Assembly (NCBI RefSeq): GCF_900100125.1
Contig: NZ_FNEL01000016.1
Location: 1 to 33,769, forward strand
Direction: 5' to 3'
DNA length: 33,769 nt
DNA from: Dolosicoccus paucivorans
Lineage (GTDB): Bacteria; Bacillota; Bacilli; Lactobacillales; Aerococcaceae
Of the stretch, positions 33,611 to 33,769 are shown piece by piece (the stretch's first letter is position 1; each line of letters starts with the position of its first letter). Both the position numbers and the translations under genes were made by a program. The notes beneath the pieces are model-generated. The model was not told the origin of the DNA. It did not search any database and saw nothing but the letters and a program-made list of their open reading frames with translations.

Positions 33611-33769
33611 ATGAACGGACTTAAGTATACCACATCTTCTCCCGAAATCATAGTCTCTGTTAACTTTTCACTCCCTCAAGACCACATTGCTCGAGTCATT
33701 CATGACTTTGTTGAATCGCTTAACATTCCAGAAACTTCCGGGTTTGGCCGTCCCATCGAATACGACGCA
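33611..33769 (+). CDS. Transposase, IS1182-like, N-terminal fragment (cut by window edge)
   Basis: Fifty-three codons are visible, starting MNGLKYTTSSPEIIVSVNFS, then LPQDHIARVIHDFVESLNIP and ending at FGRPIEYDA. The pattern of an N-terminal LKYT, a PxDHIxRxIxxFVE helix and then GRPxY is that of the N-terminal domain of IS1182-family transposases; the catalytic DDE region lies beyond the window. AAAGGA is 9 bases upstream of the ATG. The frame is open to the edge, so the copy could be intact. Confidence 0.72.
   Translation, partial: MNGLKYTTSSPEIIVSVNFSLPQDHIARVIHDFVESLNIPETSGFGRPIEYDA

Larger units (their letters stand above)
33443..33769 (+). mobile_element. IS1182-like insertion sequence, left part (cut by window edge)
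   Basis: The sequence changes character at about 33443, with GAGGCTGTGACATAAGTC, a terminal-repeat-like sequence often seen at ends of IS1182-type elements of Gram-positive bacteria. It contains two strong hairpins and an extended -10 promoter (TGGTATAAT, 33533-33541), and then the transposase start. The right end and target duplication are outside the window, so the left boundary is approximate. Confidence 0.7.

Noticed and set aside
33433-33651. Minus-strand open frame across the IS left end
   Set aside because: It runs through both hairpins and the start of the transposase on the opposite strand and has no recognisable domain.

Overview
The window is low-GC Gram-positive chromosome, most likely a Lactobacillales member. 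An Aerococcaceae/Carnobacteriaceae-type relative would fit, but I cannot name the genus. The evidence is strong AGGAGG-type ribosome binding sites, T-run terminators, catabolite-repression (cre) sites, and Firmicutes-typical gene blocks: zapA-cvpA-mutS2-trxA opposite rnhC, ytxG-ytxH next to ccpA, and murI-rdgB-phosphoesterase. Genes are dense. No intergenic gap exceeds about 250 bases, and I saw no tRNA, rRNA or CRISPR.

Layout. 1-1836 (minus): the N-terminus of a secreted protein, a DUF2187-type protein and a lipid kinase. 2002-5668 (plus): the tRNA hydroxylase trhO and a class A penicillin-binding protein. 5731-8180 (minus): ccpA, with a cre over its own promoter, then ytxG-ytxH; ytxH carries an A10 tract that sets its C-terminus. 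8324-9190 (plus): an MscS channel. 9237-12446 (minus) with 12660-13460 (plus): a deoxyribonucleoside catabolism operon deoC-nupC-pdp with a divergent DeoR-type regulator and a cre/palindrome-rich control region. 13500-16891 (minus): lipoprotein-murI-rdgB-phosphoesterase. 17007-20809 (minus): an unrecognised 544-residue membrane protein followed by a natA/natB-type ABC exporter. 20916-23077 (minus): ald, an ECF-transporter S component and a UPF0178 protein. 23187-26873 (minus): zapA-cvpA-mutS2-trxA, divergent from rnhC (plus).

The most notable region is 27947-33385 (minus). One strong promoter serves a lipoate-carrier GcvH-like protein (GcvH-L), a zinc macrodomain, a class M sirtuin (SirTM), a lipoate-protein ligase (LplA2), an Old Yellow Enzyme (OYE)-like flavoprotein and a luciferase-like monooxygenase. 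This is the extended form of the lipoylation-dependent ADP-ribosylation operon known from staphylococci and streptococci. LplA2 should lipoylate GcvH-L on Lys56, SirTM should then ADP-ribosylate it, and the macrodomain should remove the mark. The two flavin enzymes have no settled role. Two details stand out. A terminator hairpin lies between gcvH-L and the rest of the operon, with no room after it for a new promoter. The OYE-like protein lacks the usual His/Asn/Tyr active-site residues. An IS1182-like element begins just upstream of the operon and runs off the right edge.
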